NCBI GenBank assembly: GCA_038087015.1
Contig: JASBNA010000017.1
Coordinates: 558,001 to 622,000 of the forward strand
Length of the DNA stretch: 64,000 nt
Origin: Cerrena zonata
Lineage: Eukaryota; Basidiomycota; Agaricomycetes; Polyporales; Cerrenaceae
Reading direction: 5' to 3'
Part shown: positions 14,172-26,058 of the stretch, one piece after another
How positions within the stretch are numbered: position 1 is the stretch's first letter
Layout of the letters: each line of letters starts with the position of its first letter
Notes under the pieces: generated by a model
Told to the model about the DNA's origin: nothing
Databases searched by the model: none
What the model saw: the letters and a program-made list of their open reading frames with translations, nothing else
Position numbers and translations under genes: made by a program

Positions 14172-14941
14172 ATGGCAACACCTTATCAAGATGCAACCTC
14201 TCAACAGAACTCTCCGTACACCTACACCCCCACCATGAACAACCCGCCGAGTCAATTCGCCACTCCAGATCCGGCACAATACGCAAGCTCATCAACGCAA
14301 GCAGCTACCCAACCTGCACAAGCTTCTTCTTCGTCGTCTTCGTCGTCCTCATCATCGCAACCTCAACAAGCGAAGCAGACTGCAGAAGAGACGAGGAAAG
14401 ATAAAACATTAGCAGAGTTCTTGCTTATGCTCGATGATTATGAACCTTTGGTGCGTAAGAGTAAGAAGAACATAGCAACGTGTTTCTAGAGACCAAGTCA
14501 CATATGAAAGATCTATCATGTTAACATGCCTCACCATAGATCCCGAATGAAGTTACGGATTATTACCTGCAAAGAGTTGGCTTCGAGTGTGAAGACGTCA
14601 GGCTGTAAGTATCAAGCACACCATTACCACCATGTTTATGTCGCTTATTGGTGGGTTAGAAAACGCCTTCTTTCGTTGGCAGCACAAAAGTTCGTTTCAG
14701 GATATCGCAGCAGACGCGTTCAACACGCCCGCGTACGTACGAACGCCACAGGTGGTCGTTCAAGGGCCAATATTACGGGACCTGCTGCTGCTAGAGTATG
14801 TACCCTTTTCAACCCACGTCTATTTCGCTAATCACAACAGCGAATCAGGATAAAACAAAGACAACTCTGATGATGGAGGACCTCAGTGCGGCTCTAGCAG
14901 AATACGGTATTACTTCTAGAAAGCCAGAGTTCTATATGTGA
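14172..14941 (+). CDS. TAF10: TAF10, TFIID/SAGA histone-fold subunit, with a locally frameshifted helix
   Basis: Shared subunit of TFIID and SAGA. Exons: 14172-14450, 14540-14604, 14660-14795, 14849-14941 (190 aa). A Gln/Ser-rich N-terminus with a run of serines leads to KTLAEFLLMLDDYEPLIPNE, then DYYLQRVGFECEDVRL, KRLLSLAAQKFVS, and finally KTTLMMEDLSAALAEYG ending KPEFYM. These are diagnostic of TAF10. Between FVS and QHARVRTN the open frame reads GYRSRRV. The +1 neighbouring frame reads DIAADAF, the residues expected in this family. One extra base near 14700 and one missing base near 14720 would explain it. The frame is restored, so no stop results, but a core histone-fold helix is altered. 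Confidence 0.85.
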
Positions 14942-15260
14942 TAGGATATCTTGGTAGGTACTTGTATTCTACCCTCCTGTACGTCTAGGTTGCTACTACA
15001 TTGTATACTACATGCATTCCTCCTGCTAACAGATACTTTCTTATCGTGACGTCGTGTAACTATTTAACGGACTTGACGCAATGCGATCTCGTTTCATTAT
15101 ATCGTCATACTCAGAATCGTACTCCGCTCATGAATCCCCATCTCGGCAAAATACTTCTCAGTTCATCAGTTAAACACGACCAACTTATACACAAATATTT
15201 GATGTATTTGTGTTCGGACTACAGCAGTTCCAAAACCCTACACAAGGTATCTGGTAATAC
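14942..15260. other. Convergent intergenic, 319 bp
   Basis: Lies between the 3' ends of taf10 (plus) and the DUF6535 gene (minus). Expected to hold both 3' UTRs. No strong hairpin terminator-like structure or gene is visible. Confidence 0.5.
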
Positions 15261-17485
15261 TCATTTATTTAAGTGAATGACCCTCTCGCGCATTTCCCTG
15301 GTCCATTGCCATGCCTCTAAGGTTGACAAGATCTCCGCCTCGATCAGCCAAGGTAAATGGTAGCACAGGTTGCTCGCGGCCGTATATGCTGTCGATGCCT
15401 GGCAGACTAGATCTGGACCATCCCTATTCGGGTTATTATCTGCAATGACATAGAGCTGGCGCATTGCGGCTAGGAGCACAATGTTGAAAGCCTTCAAATC
15501 TCGGACCAAACTTTCATCCATACCATATCGATCATCGACTTGAACAGATCCGAATATAAGTCTTGTTATAGAGCAAAGAGCGGGTCTATCGACAAGACCA
15601 CTCCCTGCAGAAGACCGTAACATCTTTGTTGCACTTTGAATGAATTGTTTAATTGCTTTAAAAATAGGTTTAAAATATATCGTTCGAAAACAATCATGCA
15701 ACGCACCAGTGGTAGACACGGTGAATTCCCCACACATGTACGATAGTGTTGGGCACTCCAATGTCATGGCTATGAACTGTGACACACCGAAATGGACTAT
15801 TTTTGACTTCTCAGAGATATCGGGAGGAATTACTGGGTCCAGACAGAGTTCGGGGAAGGAGCACGTATGCGCTGCAACAGACCATGCATGACCGTGCCTT
15901 CGACAACATTCAACTAGTCTATGAAACCCCCAAAGGAGCTCTATCGTATCTTTGAGCCTGTTTTTGTCGCTCATAACATGAGGGAGTGACTGGGATTTTC
16001 GAGTAGGATAAAGCAAACTCCCGATAGAAAATTGATAAACGTTCAGTAGAACGGTCCATACTTGCCTCGGAATTGACTCGTAGTCAATTTGACTGACCTC
16101 TTGAAGGTTTGAAACGGGACGGTCCAATCGGTTGGCTAGCACTTCGCGCACAAAGGATAACGTGCTTTCTAGCCCAAATGAAGCAATACAGGGTTGTATT
16201 GTGTGTTCTAGGATGGTGTTATCCCTGAGATGAGAGTCTGCGTCGATCACTGCTTCGACATCTACCCGCGCTTCTCGTCGAACACCTCTCTCGTCACCTG
16301 GAAACCGATAAAAAGGGTTTCCATACCCTAGTCGTTGTCTCCAACTGGATCCATACACAGCCCGTATTAGGAAGCCTCGGACATACTCCGTCGCGAAGCG
16401 GAAGAAAGAAATCTGGTAAGGGCAACTGGCGGATACCATGGGCGCAACGAGGGTAAAGACGAGTGAAGTGATGTAGATAACCACACTAGTGGCTACTAAC
16501 CACTCAACGGTTGTATTGATTGAGGATAGGAATACGACTAGGCCAATCAGAAACAGGAGGAGGGCAAGTTGTAGAAGTAGCGGTAAGAATGCTACCAAAT
16601 CGAAAACCTTCCATCGAAGGAGAGACGCATGTCGCACTTGTCTAACTCGTACCCACTCTTCCGCCGAGGAGCAAGTCATATGTAGATAGTTGTTGAGCCA
16701 TTCTTTGGTGAAGATTCCTATCGAGGCAGTAATGATGCTGCATGCGAGGCTCAGGAACCAAAATGAATTGACAAGGACATCTCGTGATGTCATCGCCGGA
16801 GGGAGGGGAGAGAATGAGAAACCAGTATGTTCGAGCCCATCAGTTCCGTTGAAGTGGAGTACTAACTGAGCTATAAGTGTAGCTGAAGCTATGGATGAAT
16901 CTGTTTTCATGTCCTTGTAGGACTCAATCGTGAACGCAGCGACAATAGCAGAGAATATCGTTGCCTGAACACACATGAGCATATAGTAAACAGCTGCACA
17001 TTTAAATAAAAAAGGGACCAGCTTACTAAAACTAGCAAAGAGTCGATATCTCCAACAGCCTTCTTCACCTTCACCTCATCATACATTTTCAGTGTACCGG
17101 CAAGTACATCTGCTTCCTTTCCACCGAGTTTCATGTTATCATCAAGACGAATAAAGTCAATATACTGTGTGTGTATATTCTGATACTGGGTCGCTGGGAA
17201 AAATTGAGGCATGTTGAGGAACGGGCGTGAATAGGGAGTTTGATGAGATCCTGAAACATGGGTAGTGGAAGATGAGTGTGTCGGAAGCGGGGAGGATGGA
17301 TAAGGAATGACTGGCGAATGCCCCGATTGAGGTGGAGCAGATGCTGAACGTGTTTGCGGAGACGGAGGAAGCGAGGGCGAGTTACTTATAACTGTATCTG
17401 GGTTAGAGGGGTTTGCGTTTGCAGGACTTAATGGCAAGTGGGCGCGACCAGGCGACACGGACTGCCTGTCGAGGTTACTGTCCAT
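15261..17485 (-). CDS. DUF6535 domain transmembrane protein
   Basis: Membrane protein of unknown function, of a family greatly expanded in Agaricomycetes. Two exons, 17485-17027 and 16964-15261, give 720 aa; the intron is 62 nt. The first 100 residues are Pro/Ser-rich. The conserved domain begins near the intron (VGDIDSLLVLATIFSAIVAA) and has about four hydrophobic segments: FSAIVAAFTIES, NSFWFLSLACSIITASIGIF, FLPLLLQLALLLFLIGLVVF and ATSVVIYITSLVFTLVAP. KEWLNNYL and the charged stretch before segment 3 fit the family. The C-terminal 350 residues are soluble, helical-looking and unrecognised. Membrane topology suggests an organelle or plasma membrane; the role is unknown. Confidence 0.82.
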
Positions 17486-18132
17486 ACTATCTCAAAAGGT
17501 ATATTAGTCAAATAACGGAAATTGAAGACACAGTGACGATACGACTTACACTTGTGATCTTAATTTTATAAGTGGGGGTGAGATCGACCAAGTCGAGACG
17601 GATTATGAGTTGCTAGAGTGGAGAGCCCTCAAAATATAGTCGGACGTTTTGCTAAATACAGCTTGAGGGCCAGAGGGCTGTCCACTGTACCGGTGCCCGG
17701 TTGTGAACAGCCTATGCGTTCTCAAAGTTTAGCGTGAATGCAACTCAGGAAAGCTTGTACGTATTAGTTTTATGTCCTTCTCACACCAGTCGGAAGATCA
17801 CTCACTCCATGACACACGTAGTTGGAACCCATATACGCCCAGAATCAGTCTTCCGTATCAGTAATGTCTTCATCGCCACCGGCAGTCAGCCTCATATGGC
17901 AGATCCTCAGAAAGACGACCGGAACCAAAACTTTGGTGACCATTGCACTCACGTGAGTACAAGAAGGAAGCCAACAGCGGTCGAGTGGCCCCTCAAGAGT
18001 TGTGGAGCATTGTTGAGTTAGTAATGAATAGGTCTATAGAGCGTGATTGAGATGACTTCATAACGATACAGCGTGATAGAAACTGATAATGATACAGAGA
18101 ATCCAAAGGTACATGTGAGCTTCTTGACACGA
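17486..18132. other. Intergenic, 647 bp
   Basis: Upstream of the DUF6535 gene and downstream of nbp35, both on the minus strand. A 95-codon plus-strand ORF here has no family resemblance. No repeat is seen. Confidence 0.45.
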
Positions 18133-19267
18133 TTAATCTCCTAGAATACCTTTGATCTCTATATGGTTGACAATGAGTTACCGATTACAGCATACCCGAG
18201 TAAAGTACTCACTGTCAATGATATCTAGATATGCGGTGGTCGCTGGACTATCGGGGTATTCGTCGAGGAAGCTCACGCCGTAGTCTGCACTTTTTCCTAT
18301 TCGGGGATCAAGAGGAACAGCTCCAAGAAACTCCACACCCATATCTTCCGCAAGTCGTCTTCCACCTCCAGTGCTTGGTTTGAATATTTGAGACTCGGTC
18401 TTGCAGTTTGGGCACACGAAGCCCGACATATTCTCCACCAGCCCAAGGACTCGAATTCCGACCTTCCTACAGAAGTCGATCTCACGACGAACATCTTGGA
18501 GGGCAACCTCTTGCGGTGTGGTGATGACGACAGCTCCGTCGATCCCGCTCTCCTTCAGGTAAGAGACGATGCTGAGATGTTCATCTGATGTTCCGGGTGG
18601 TGTGTCGACGAGAAGATAGTCCAGTGAGCCCCAGTCGACATCTTTAAGGAATTGTGATATAAGTCCGTTCTTCTTAGGACCTCTCCACATAACGGCGTCC
18701 TTAGACGATGGAAGCATGAATCCTACGGACATAACGCCAAGGTTATCTTGAACGTAGACAGGTGACCAGCCTGATGAAGATGAATGAACTTGCTCTGATG
18801 CAATTCCGAGAATGGTGGGTATCGAGGGACCGCAAATGTCGACATCCATAATACCGGTCTAGAGATGAAGAGTCACAAATAGTGGCAATCTAAGTAGAGC
18901 TAACTCTACGCACCTGTAAATCTTCGTCGGCAGCAAAGGCCCATCCTAGTTGAGCAGTAAACGTCGACTTTCCAACACCTCCTTTTCCTGATAAAATGAG
19001 TATCTTCCGTTTAACCCCAGACATTCGTTCGGTTACGAAAGGAAGAGCTGGATCGGGGCCTCGAGCTTGGCCAGATGCACATATCTCCTGGTTGGCACAA
19101 CCAACACATGCATCCGATTTGCCTGCAAGTTCAGAATCTGTCCCCTAAATATGGTCAACCCCTGCTATTGTTAAGAACAAGAAATGACATACAGGACAAT
19201 GCTCTGGTGCATTCACCGGAACAGACAGGGGATCCGGTACGTTTTGCGCTTGTTGTACAGCTATCAT
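18133..19267 (-). CDS. NBP35: Cytosolic Fe-S cluster assembly scaffold NBP35
   Basis: P-loop ATPase that, with Cfd1, assembles 4Fe-4S clusters for cytosolic and nuclear apoproteins. Exons: 19267-19193, 19144-18914, 18858-18213, 18158-18133, giving 325 aa. The N-terminal cluster ligands are visible as [13 protein letters not shown] followed by [12 protein letters not shown]. The P-loop reads [20 protein letters not shown], and [22 protein letters not shown] and [10 protein letters not shown] follow. The last Cys pair is the CPNC bridging motif. The final 26-nt exon gives the ending DKIKGILGD. Reading through its donor at 18212 would add a wrong tail ([10 protein letters not shown]). Only 205 bp separate the start from the kinase gene upstream. 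Confidence 0.93.
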
Positions 19268-19472
19268 CTCAGGATTCAGTAAGGGTTGGGTATATGAATT
19301 TTGAAAAAGAGTCAAGCCGCATTTAAAGACTTTGATCTACGCTTAGTGAGCGAAATTGGTATCGCGCCATTATCTTATCTTATCTCCGAAAATAGATCGT
19401 CCTCATTACATTAAGCCTACAGCCACTATAGCCACTATGGGCCGAATACTAGAGACGTGGATATCGAGTGAG

Positions 19473-21575
19473 CTACTGTTCCTTGGATAGTGAAAGAATA
19501 GGAAGACAAAAACTAGAGAAAAAGAAGTCTGAAGTATTATGATTATCATCATTTCGCATAGTACCACCCGCGAGTGCTATGGTGTTGATTCGAGCAATCT
19601 TGGAAAGGTGCTGAACGATCTGTAGCATACCAGGCCGAGAAGTTGGTCTTTCATGTAAGCAGAGTGAAACCATGCCCCAGACTTCATCTGACATGAATTT
19701 CCATGAAGATCTAGGTCGTTGTGGTCGTTCACCTTTCTGAACTTGAAACATCACTTGTGGCTCGAGTGCAATGTGTGGAAATGGTTTCTGTTGTGTATAA
19801 AGCTAACAATATAGAAATATAAATAGCCATCGGATAAACACACTGGAAGAGTAGTAACGAACATTGACTTACTTCAATGCAAGTGCAACCAAACGAATAT
19901 ATATCTGATGTGAAATTCGGTCTTGAGATCTCACTCTTGAGCAACTCTGGGGACATCCACCTGACTGTTCCGCCAGCGTGGGTACCAGACGATAGTGTCG
20001 AGCTATCGATAAAGGTAGAGAGCCCGAAATCGCCCATTTTGATATGCAGGCTGTCATCGACCAGAATATTAGCCTGTTATATATATATAATGAAAGGTTA
20101 ACACTTGAAATGACTAAGAGAAGATATGCGCACCCCTCGAACATCGCCATGTGCGATCCCTTCACCATGTAGATAATCCAGTCCTTTAGCGATTTCAAGC
20201 AACTATTGAAGCAAAAGCATTGATAGAGTTTCGGACTTTTTACGAATCTCAATCATACCCATCTGTCAACTGGGATAGCCTGTGTAGGCATGTTCTTCAT
20301 AGCCTTGTGTACATCGCCCTTAGCTAAGAAGGGCGATACAATGCATGGGCCAGTCTCGAATGATACAGTATCTATGCCAATGAACGGTAGGATATTCGGA
20401 TGTCTAAGTTGACGCCACAGAATGGCTTCTTGATAGAACGACTAAGTTCAATGATTTAGGTACATTACAACTACATTGCTATCTGTCAAACTCACTTTGA
20501 GGGAAGGTTCTCCAGGTTGATCGGTGAGGAACAGGCGCAGTCGTTTTAGTGCCACGGCGTAACCTCGGAATGTGGCACGGTACACGTCGGAGTAACTGCC
20601 ATGACCAAAGGATTGTTTTGCGATATCATCAATGTCGTCTAGTAAGAAAGTGGCAGGCAAGCACCCAGACGTTCGGCAAAGTTTGACCAAAACACGCCGG
20701 AAAACCTTACGATAACGAGACCATTCAGTATCATGTAGGCGATCTAAAAGCTGTGCGTGTATGAAAAATACAATATACTGCATGAGCCCGGAGGACAACA
20801 CACCTCTTGTATCAAGTCCGCGACATGGTGGGCTATCGGTTCAACAGTTTGGACCACCAAGTCTGTTGCTGCCAGACCATCAGGATGAAGGTAGCTCCCA
20901 CCTGTCAAGTCATGAACGGCAGCATTCCAAGCAGCGCTGAAAAGCCACCAGGCTCCTAGTAATTTCTCTTGTGTGAGCAGATTGTTGGTATAATCCTACA
21001 ATTTCCATGGCGAAACATACTAACCACAGATCGCAACCCTCTCACTGAAGGGGTCAATTGGCGTGGCGGTTTGTATTGATTGGCCAGAACTCAGTCCATG
21101 AGAGGTTGATTCAAGAATCTGCACATACGCTGAGTTACAGCATATCACAATGCACATAGGAAGGAAATACTTCTTTGACAATCACGGAGCTGTCTAGGAC
21201 GAGCCGGATTTGGTGATGTATTGTATGATCCTGGGTATGTTTTTTTGCGACACCGCAAAATCGGGCATTGAAGAAATTATATGTTTTTGCCGGGTGCAGC
21301 TTGTTATGCAATTCACGAATTTCGTTTGAGCATAGCGATGTGACAACACCTTGCATTATTCCGCTGAGGTCCACAAAGATGATGTGAAAAATATGTGTGA
21401 GTTCTCCGTCAACAATGCAGTTTTGTATGGTCGACTTTGCGGCCAGCCTAGCTGTAAATCTCGAGGTTGCGAACGATGATTCGACATATCCTGTCAAATA
21501 CATAGCGTCCTCTGAGATAACTGCCGGCATGCCCTCCCCATACAAGAGTTGTGAATAAGAGATGTAGGGAGGCAT
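19473..21575 (-). CDS. TKL-type protein kinase with long N-terminal region
   Basis: Predicted active protein kinase of the tyrosine-kinase-like group, abundant in mushroom genomes. Exons: 21575-21171, 21118-21025, 20955-20804, 20750-20496, 20441-20259, 20202-20134, 20073-19873, 19802-19473 (562 aa). Glycine loop FGHGSYSDVYRA at about 265, VALKRL lysine near 286, catalytic loop HGDVRGANIL near 381, DFG near 402, then GGTVRWMSPELL and SDIYSFGCTCIE. The catalytic loop has Gly in place of the usual Arg (HGD for HRD), as is common in this fungal clade. The N-terminal 200 residues match nothing I recognise. The start is the first ATG of the open frame and is less certain than the rest. Confidence 0.8.
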
Positions 21576-22223
21576 CGGTAGAAAGAGCGATGTCCAAAGT
21601 ATAGAGAGATTGCCTCCATTTAATAGTCTGTGGGTGCAGAATTATTTCCGAAGTTCCGCCGCGTGGCATTGTCAATCGTATTCAACCCCGGGTGAAGTGA
21701 CACAGCCTACTATCCTTGCAAATTAGTTGCTTAGGGTTCAGGGTCTGTTTGGTTATCCTGTAAATCTCGATATTGTAATGTGCAGGCATATTAAAACAAA
21801 GAAGGAGCGAGGTACTTATAAGCACTCAAGCAGTAAACCCGCCGTGTCAACCGCAGCGAACTTGGTGGTCAAACTTGTAGTCGTAGTCAGCATGGATTAG
21901 GGGGTCGATACTATATGCAGCTGTCTTAAGTATATTTCCATAGCTTCCCCGCAAGATCATGACGGGCATATACAGAAAAAAGGATCCGAGTCGATGACTG
22001 TTGATGACTAGCAAACATTATGGTAACTTATGATTAAACATCGACTTTATCTTATCTTATCTAATATGGCATGACGTAATGCCCCGGGTCACTTCGGACG
22101 CTTCCGAATTACAAGTTCTTGCGAAACGGTTCCTTCATTCACAGCCAAACACCCTCCGGAGGTATAATTGAGCTTCAAAAATACAACCTATCTTTTGAAA
22201 CCATCCTATAGGACTGCCATATA
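21576..22223. other. Divergent intergenic, 648 bp
   Basis: Separates the kinase gene (minus) from the Fmp46-like gene (plus). It should hold both promoters. A 13-bp stretch ttatcttatctta-like run at about 22047-22062 resembles one near 19370-19383 and contains GATA-type (ATCTTATC) sites. This is suggestive only. Confidence 0.4.
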
Positions 22224-22759
22224 ATGTTCTCAGCTTTCAACCGCACAATTGTAAGCACGCCCCACCAGCTTGAACCGTCATCAGACACTGACAACTTGTT
22301 CGATAGCCTCAACTCTCCATCTTGTGAGAAACTTCTTTCTTAAAAATGAGTCTCTATAAACATCTCTTTAGCCATAACACACAGTCCTCGTCATCGAAGG
22401 AGGCTCTTCGTCTCCTTCAAAATGCTCTCACCGTCGCCCAACAAAACAAAGCTCCCTTGAAATTCAATCTTGAGGTGATTAACGACCAACCGCCTACCTC
22501 TGACCAACTCCGCACCATACAGTCCTACATTAAGCCCTCATCACCGGCTTCGCCATCTCCTTCTATATTTATATCTTCGCACCCCACCAGCGATGTTCAA
22601 CCGAACACCATAGACGATGTCGTTAAACTCGCAAAGAGCAACCCGAACGCTTTGAAGTGGCCCATCGTTGTTGACTGGGACGCCGGAAAAGCTGTAGTAG
22701 GTAACTTGCAGGGTGTGAAGTCGATGCTCGAGGAGATGAGGAAGGAACAGACAGAATGA
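22224..22759 (+). CDS. Fmp46-like mitochondrial redox protein (DUF1687, thioredoxin fold)
   Basis: Small thioredoxin-fold protein of the fungal Fmp46 family, known as a mitochondrial protein with putative redox function. Exons: 22224-22250, 22307-22323, 22372-22759, giving 143 aa. The first two exons supply MFSAFNRTI and PQLSI; joining the third gives LSIFHNTQSSSSKEALRLLQ, the family's N-terminal strand and helix. Later, LKWPIVVDWDAGKAVVGN ends the fold. An ATG inside the second intron (22346) opens a longer-looking frame but would replace the conserved strand. The first residues are weakly basic and could be a mitochondrial presequence. Exon 2 is only 17 nt. Confidence 0.75.
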
Positions 22760-23405
22760 ATGGGGATATCACAAGTCCCATTTCTCGTAACCGAATGCCA
22801 TTTGCTTTTGATCGACTTCCTTTAGGTCGACTACTCTTTATCTGATGGATAACAGCCACTGGGGGCCTAAGATTCTGCACCGGAACAACTCGACCGGCAG
22901 TTCTTATTTCTCCTAAGAATACATGTACTGTGATGTCAGCTCAAGACGCTACGATGGTCCCTGTTGACTGAACTCGGGACTTATTCCAGCGAATACTCTC
23001 AGACTATACTGGCACTCTGCATCTAAGGGCAGCGTATATCTAAGGTATTCCGCCCCCTCTGGACTATAACGGCCTCCCATTAGTAGCAAGTCTCCTTAGG
23101 TGATACAGATGTATCAGACTACTCCAGTCATTGCAACCCGGTAGCTTGAAGACCCGTGCTCGGGTGCGCGGCAGGATGACTCGAAACAAGGAGCATCCAA
23201 TGGGATACTGAGGCAAGATGACAGCTGGTCCACCGCCAATGCGATACATTTCACTTATTCCCCCGGTTCGTCCCGTTCTTATTGGATAGGGCGTTCACTA
23301 CGGAGAGCCGTGGTAACTATAAAACACCAACCTCTTTGGGCGTGGTAGGACCAGGCTCAACTAGCTATACAGCATAACCCCTACTCAGTTTATACCATCT
23401 AACTC
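22760..23405. other. Intergenic, 646 bp
   Basis: Region between the Fmp46-like gene and the ADP/ATP carrier gene, both on the plus strand, so it should include the carrier promoter. No gene or repeat seen. Confidence 0.45.
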
Positions 23406-24897
23406 ATGTCTGAAGAGAAGAAGTCTCCGAAAGGACAATCTTCGTTTCTAGGTATGTTTCCTAATTTAGAAATGATTTCTATGAATGCGCACTGACGTCA
23501 TACTCCTTCTCCTCTCGAAAGTGGATTTCATGATGGGAGGCACTGCAGCTTCCATCTCCAAAACCGCTGCTGCACCTATCGAGCGTGTCAAGTTGCTAAT
23601 CCAGAACCAGGGTGCCAACATTGCTGCTGGTCGGCTCGAACGCCCATACAATGGCATCACGGATTGTTTCAAGCGGACATATGCTTCTGAAGGTCTCTAT
23701 AGCTGTACGTATTTTACCCGTCCTTTAAAGTATCGCAACAACCCATTACAATCATTGTCTTGCCCAGTCTGGAGGGGTAATGGAGCGAACGTTATCCGTT
23801 ACTTCCCTACTCAAGCTTTGAACTTCGCGTTCAAGGATACCTATAAGCAGATGCTTGGGTTTCAAAAATCCCAAGGCTATGGTCTCTGGGTACTCGGTAT
23901 GTGTATATACATCTCGTTCCGTCCACTTGTGTGACCTAATCTCTATTCTCACAGGTAACATCGCAAGTGGCGCAGCAGCTGGTGCAACCTCCTCAGTCTT
24001 TGTTTATTCCCTCGATTAGTGGGCATCCTCTATCACCCTCGCTACTGAACCATTTCTTCACTATCGTTTCACTTTATGCGAAGTGCTCGTACTCGGCTCT
24101 CAGCTGACACTAAAAACGTCGGTAAAGGCGGAGAACGGCAGTTCACAGGTATTATAGATGTCTATAGAAAGACTCTGCGTGCCGATGGAATCAGCGGACT
24201 CTATCGAGGATTTATGCCTAGTATCTTGGGCATATGCGTTTATAGGGGATTTTAGTAAGTGAATTATTTCAACTGTTCTATTATGAATCCCAGATTTCTC
24301 ACTGTTGGCTGTAGCTTTGGAGGGTACGACAGTATCAAAGGCACGCTGTTAGTCGGACCTCTACAATCGAGTTTCATAGCTTCAATGGCTGTTGGATGGT
24401 TCTGCACTACAGTAAGCATTCGGTCATCCTATTTTGTGTTGAAGTACGTTGCTGATAAAATGGTATTTATAGCTCGCAGCTATGGTTTCGTACCCTTTGG
24501 ACACTATCCGGCGTAGGATGATGATGACCTCTGGCACTTCCGTAAGCTTCGTTCTACATACTACGCAGAACCGTTTTGTGACTGGAAATTGCAGAAACAC
24601 TACAAATCCACCTTGCACTGCGGTAAAGAAATTATCGCCAAGGAAGGTGCTAAAGCCCTATTTTGTGAGCACCATTTCATCCCTCTTATCTGAATCATCG
24701 TGAATGAAAATCGCAATACACTGTAGCGGGAGCGGGAGCAAATATCCTTCGTGGACTCGCGGCTGCTGGAACGCTAGCACTGTATGACAAGTAAGTTGTT
24801 ATGTTTAAACTAGAATTCCAACTTGTTTCCTGACTACCACGATTCTAGATTCCAGGAACTTGCATTCGGAAAAGTTTATGCTGCCGGCTCTGGTTGA
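23406..24897 (+). CDS. AAC: Mitochondrial ADP/ATP carrier
   Basis: Inner-membrane antiporter exchanging matrix ATP for cytosolic ADP. Ten exons: 23406-23451, 23522-23704, 23768-23896, 23955-24018, 24084-24254, 24315-24411, 24473-24541, 24595-24664, 24727-24790, 24849-24897, giving 313 aa. The three mitochondrial-carrier repeats are present: [17 protein letters not shown] and YPLDTIRRR. The nucleotide-carrier signature RRRMMM follows the last. [16 protein letters not shown] and [20 protein letters not shown] are also diagnostic. One intron (24019-24083) interrupts the second Px[DE] motif; without it the frame stops after SLD. The number of introns is high for this gene. Confidence 0.93.
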
Positions 24898-25353
24898 GGA
24901 TCTTAGCTCACCTCACGAAGCACGGTTAGAACTTCAGTTACAGGCATTTCGTTTGCTAGACAAGGACTCCTTCAAATCGTAGAGACACTTGTATTCCCTG
25001 ACGTAAACCGATTCTCCAAACGATTTTATTATCAACACTTTACTTAGATTGGATGTGGACCTCTAGTTCATTACCATCAATACAGATTCAATTCTAAGGG
25101 ATAGAAGTCTCGGCAAGATACACACTTTTAATAGTTCAGTCTCTGACTTTCAATCATATGAGCGAAGTACGCCTCTATAGCACATGGAGAGAATGACAAA
25201 AGAATAATCATGATACCGATACAGAATTATGATACATTTTCGAAATCAAGCTTACTAAAGCGAAAGGAGTGACTGGTGATGATCGAGATGACATGAAACT
25301 GAGTAGGGATGATAATGCTGGTCGACCTCGAGAAAGAGTCCAAGTATACAGGA
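24898..25353. other. Convergent intergenic, 456 bp
   Basis: Between the 3' ends of the carrier gene (plus) and the small membrane-protein gene (minus). AT-rich; nothing recognised beyond probable 3' UTRs. Confidence 0.45.
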
Positions 25354-26058
25354 TTATACGATATGGCGAGGAGGTTGATTCTTCTTCCATTCTTCGAATT
25401 GTCGAGCTTGCTCTTCTTGCATAGCCTGCAGCGCTTTGGCTTGCTGTTCTCTCTGAGCGCGATGTTCAGCGAGTCTCTAAATGTGAGATTAGATGAATGA
25501 GAACTCGAAAGATACGACATGTTCATATGCTTACTGCCTTGAGAGATTCCACGGTGCTTAGTACACTATCAATGGTTGCTTCGGATATTTCCATGAACTG
25601 AGGGGGAAATAAGTAAATATTTTAAGAACGTCGCCTGATCTTGACATTCGTACCTTTTCATTAGCCCTGTTGCTCAACTCATCTGTCCGTCCTCTACTAT
25701 CCTCCCACGGGTCTACATGACGGGGATGCGACTCAGATGAGTTCCACCCCCATCCCCACTCCGTAGATGGACTCTGCGCCATGGGAGGTAACATCTGAGT
25801 CCTCTCCGCCGGAATAGTAACTTTTGAAGGGTTTGCGGAAGCATCAGGTACAAGTGGAGCAGAAGACGAAGCTGGCATAGGATATGCTTCGGCCGGAATT
25901 TGACGGCGTGAACAATGCCTCATTTTGTAGTGATCACGGTGGTATTCTCTCGATTTGATCCACCATGTTGCAGTGGTGGCACCAATAACGAACCACAAGA
26001 GACGCGAGGGGCGGTGATGCCAATGCCAATATGGATGCATTATAAGGTATTGCAACAA
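25354..26058 (-). CDS. Uncharacterised small membrane protein, about 196 aa
   Basis: Not assigned to a family. Exons 26058-25654, 25597-25535 and 25476-25354 join in phase with GT-AG introns of 56 and 58 nt. Near the N-terminus, LLWFVIGATTATWWI forms one membrane segment after a His/Trp-rich stretch. Next come a basic loop, a Pro/Ser-rich linker with TEWGWGWNSSE, and a C-terminal coiled coil (RAQREQQAKALQAMQEEQ). The layout suggests a single-pass protein with a cytosolic coiled-coil tail. The start could be the ATG at 26058 or the one at 26040. Function unknown. Confidence 0.6.

Noticed and set aside
18178..18212. NBP35 ending in [10 protein letters not shown]
   Set aside because: It reads through a GTGAGT donor; splicing to 18158 gives the standard DKIKGILGD ending.
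22346..22759. Fmp46-like protein starting at MSLYKHLF
   Set aside because: That ATG lies inside an intron. The spliced start at 22224 restores the conserved LSIFHN strand.
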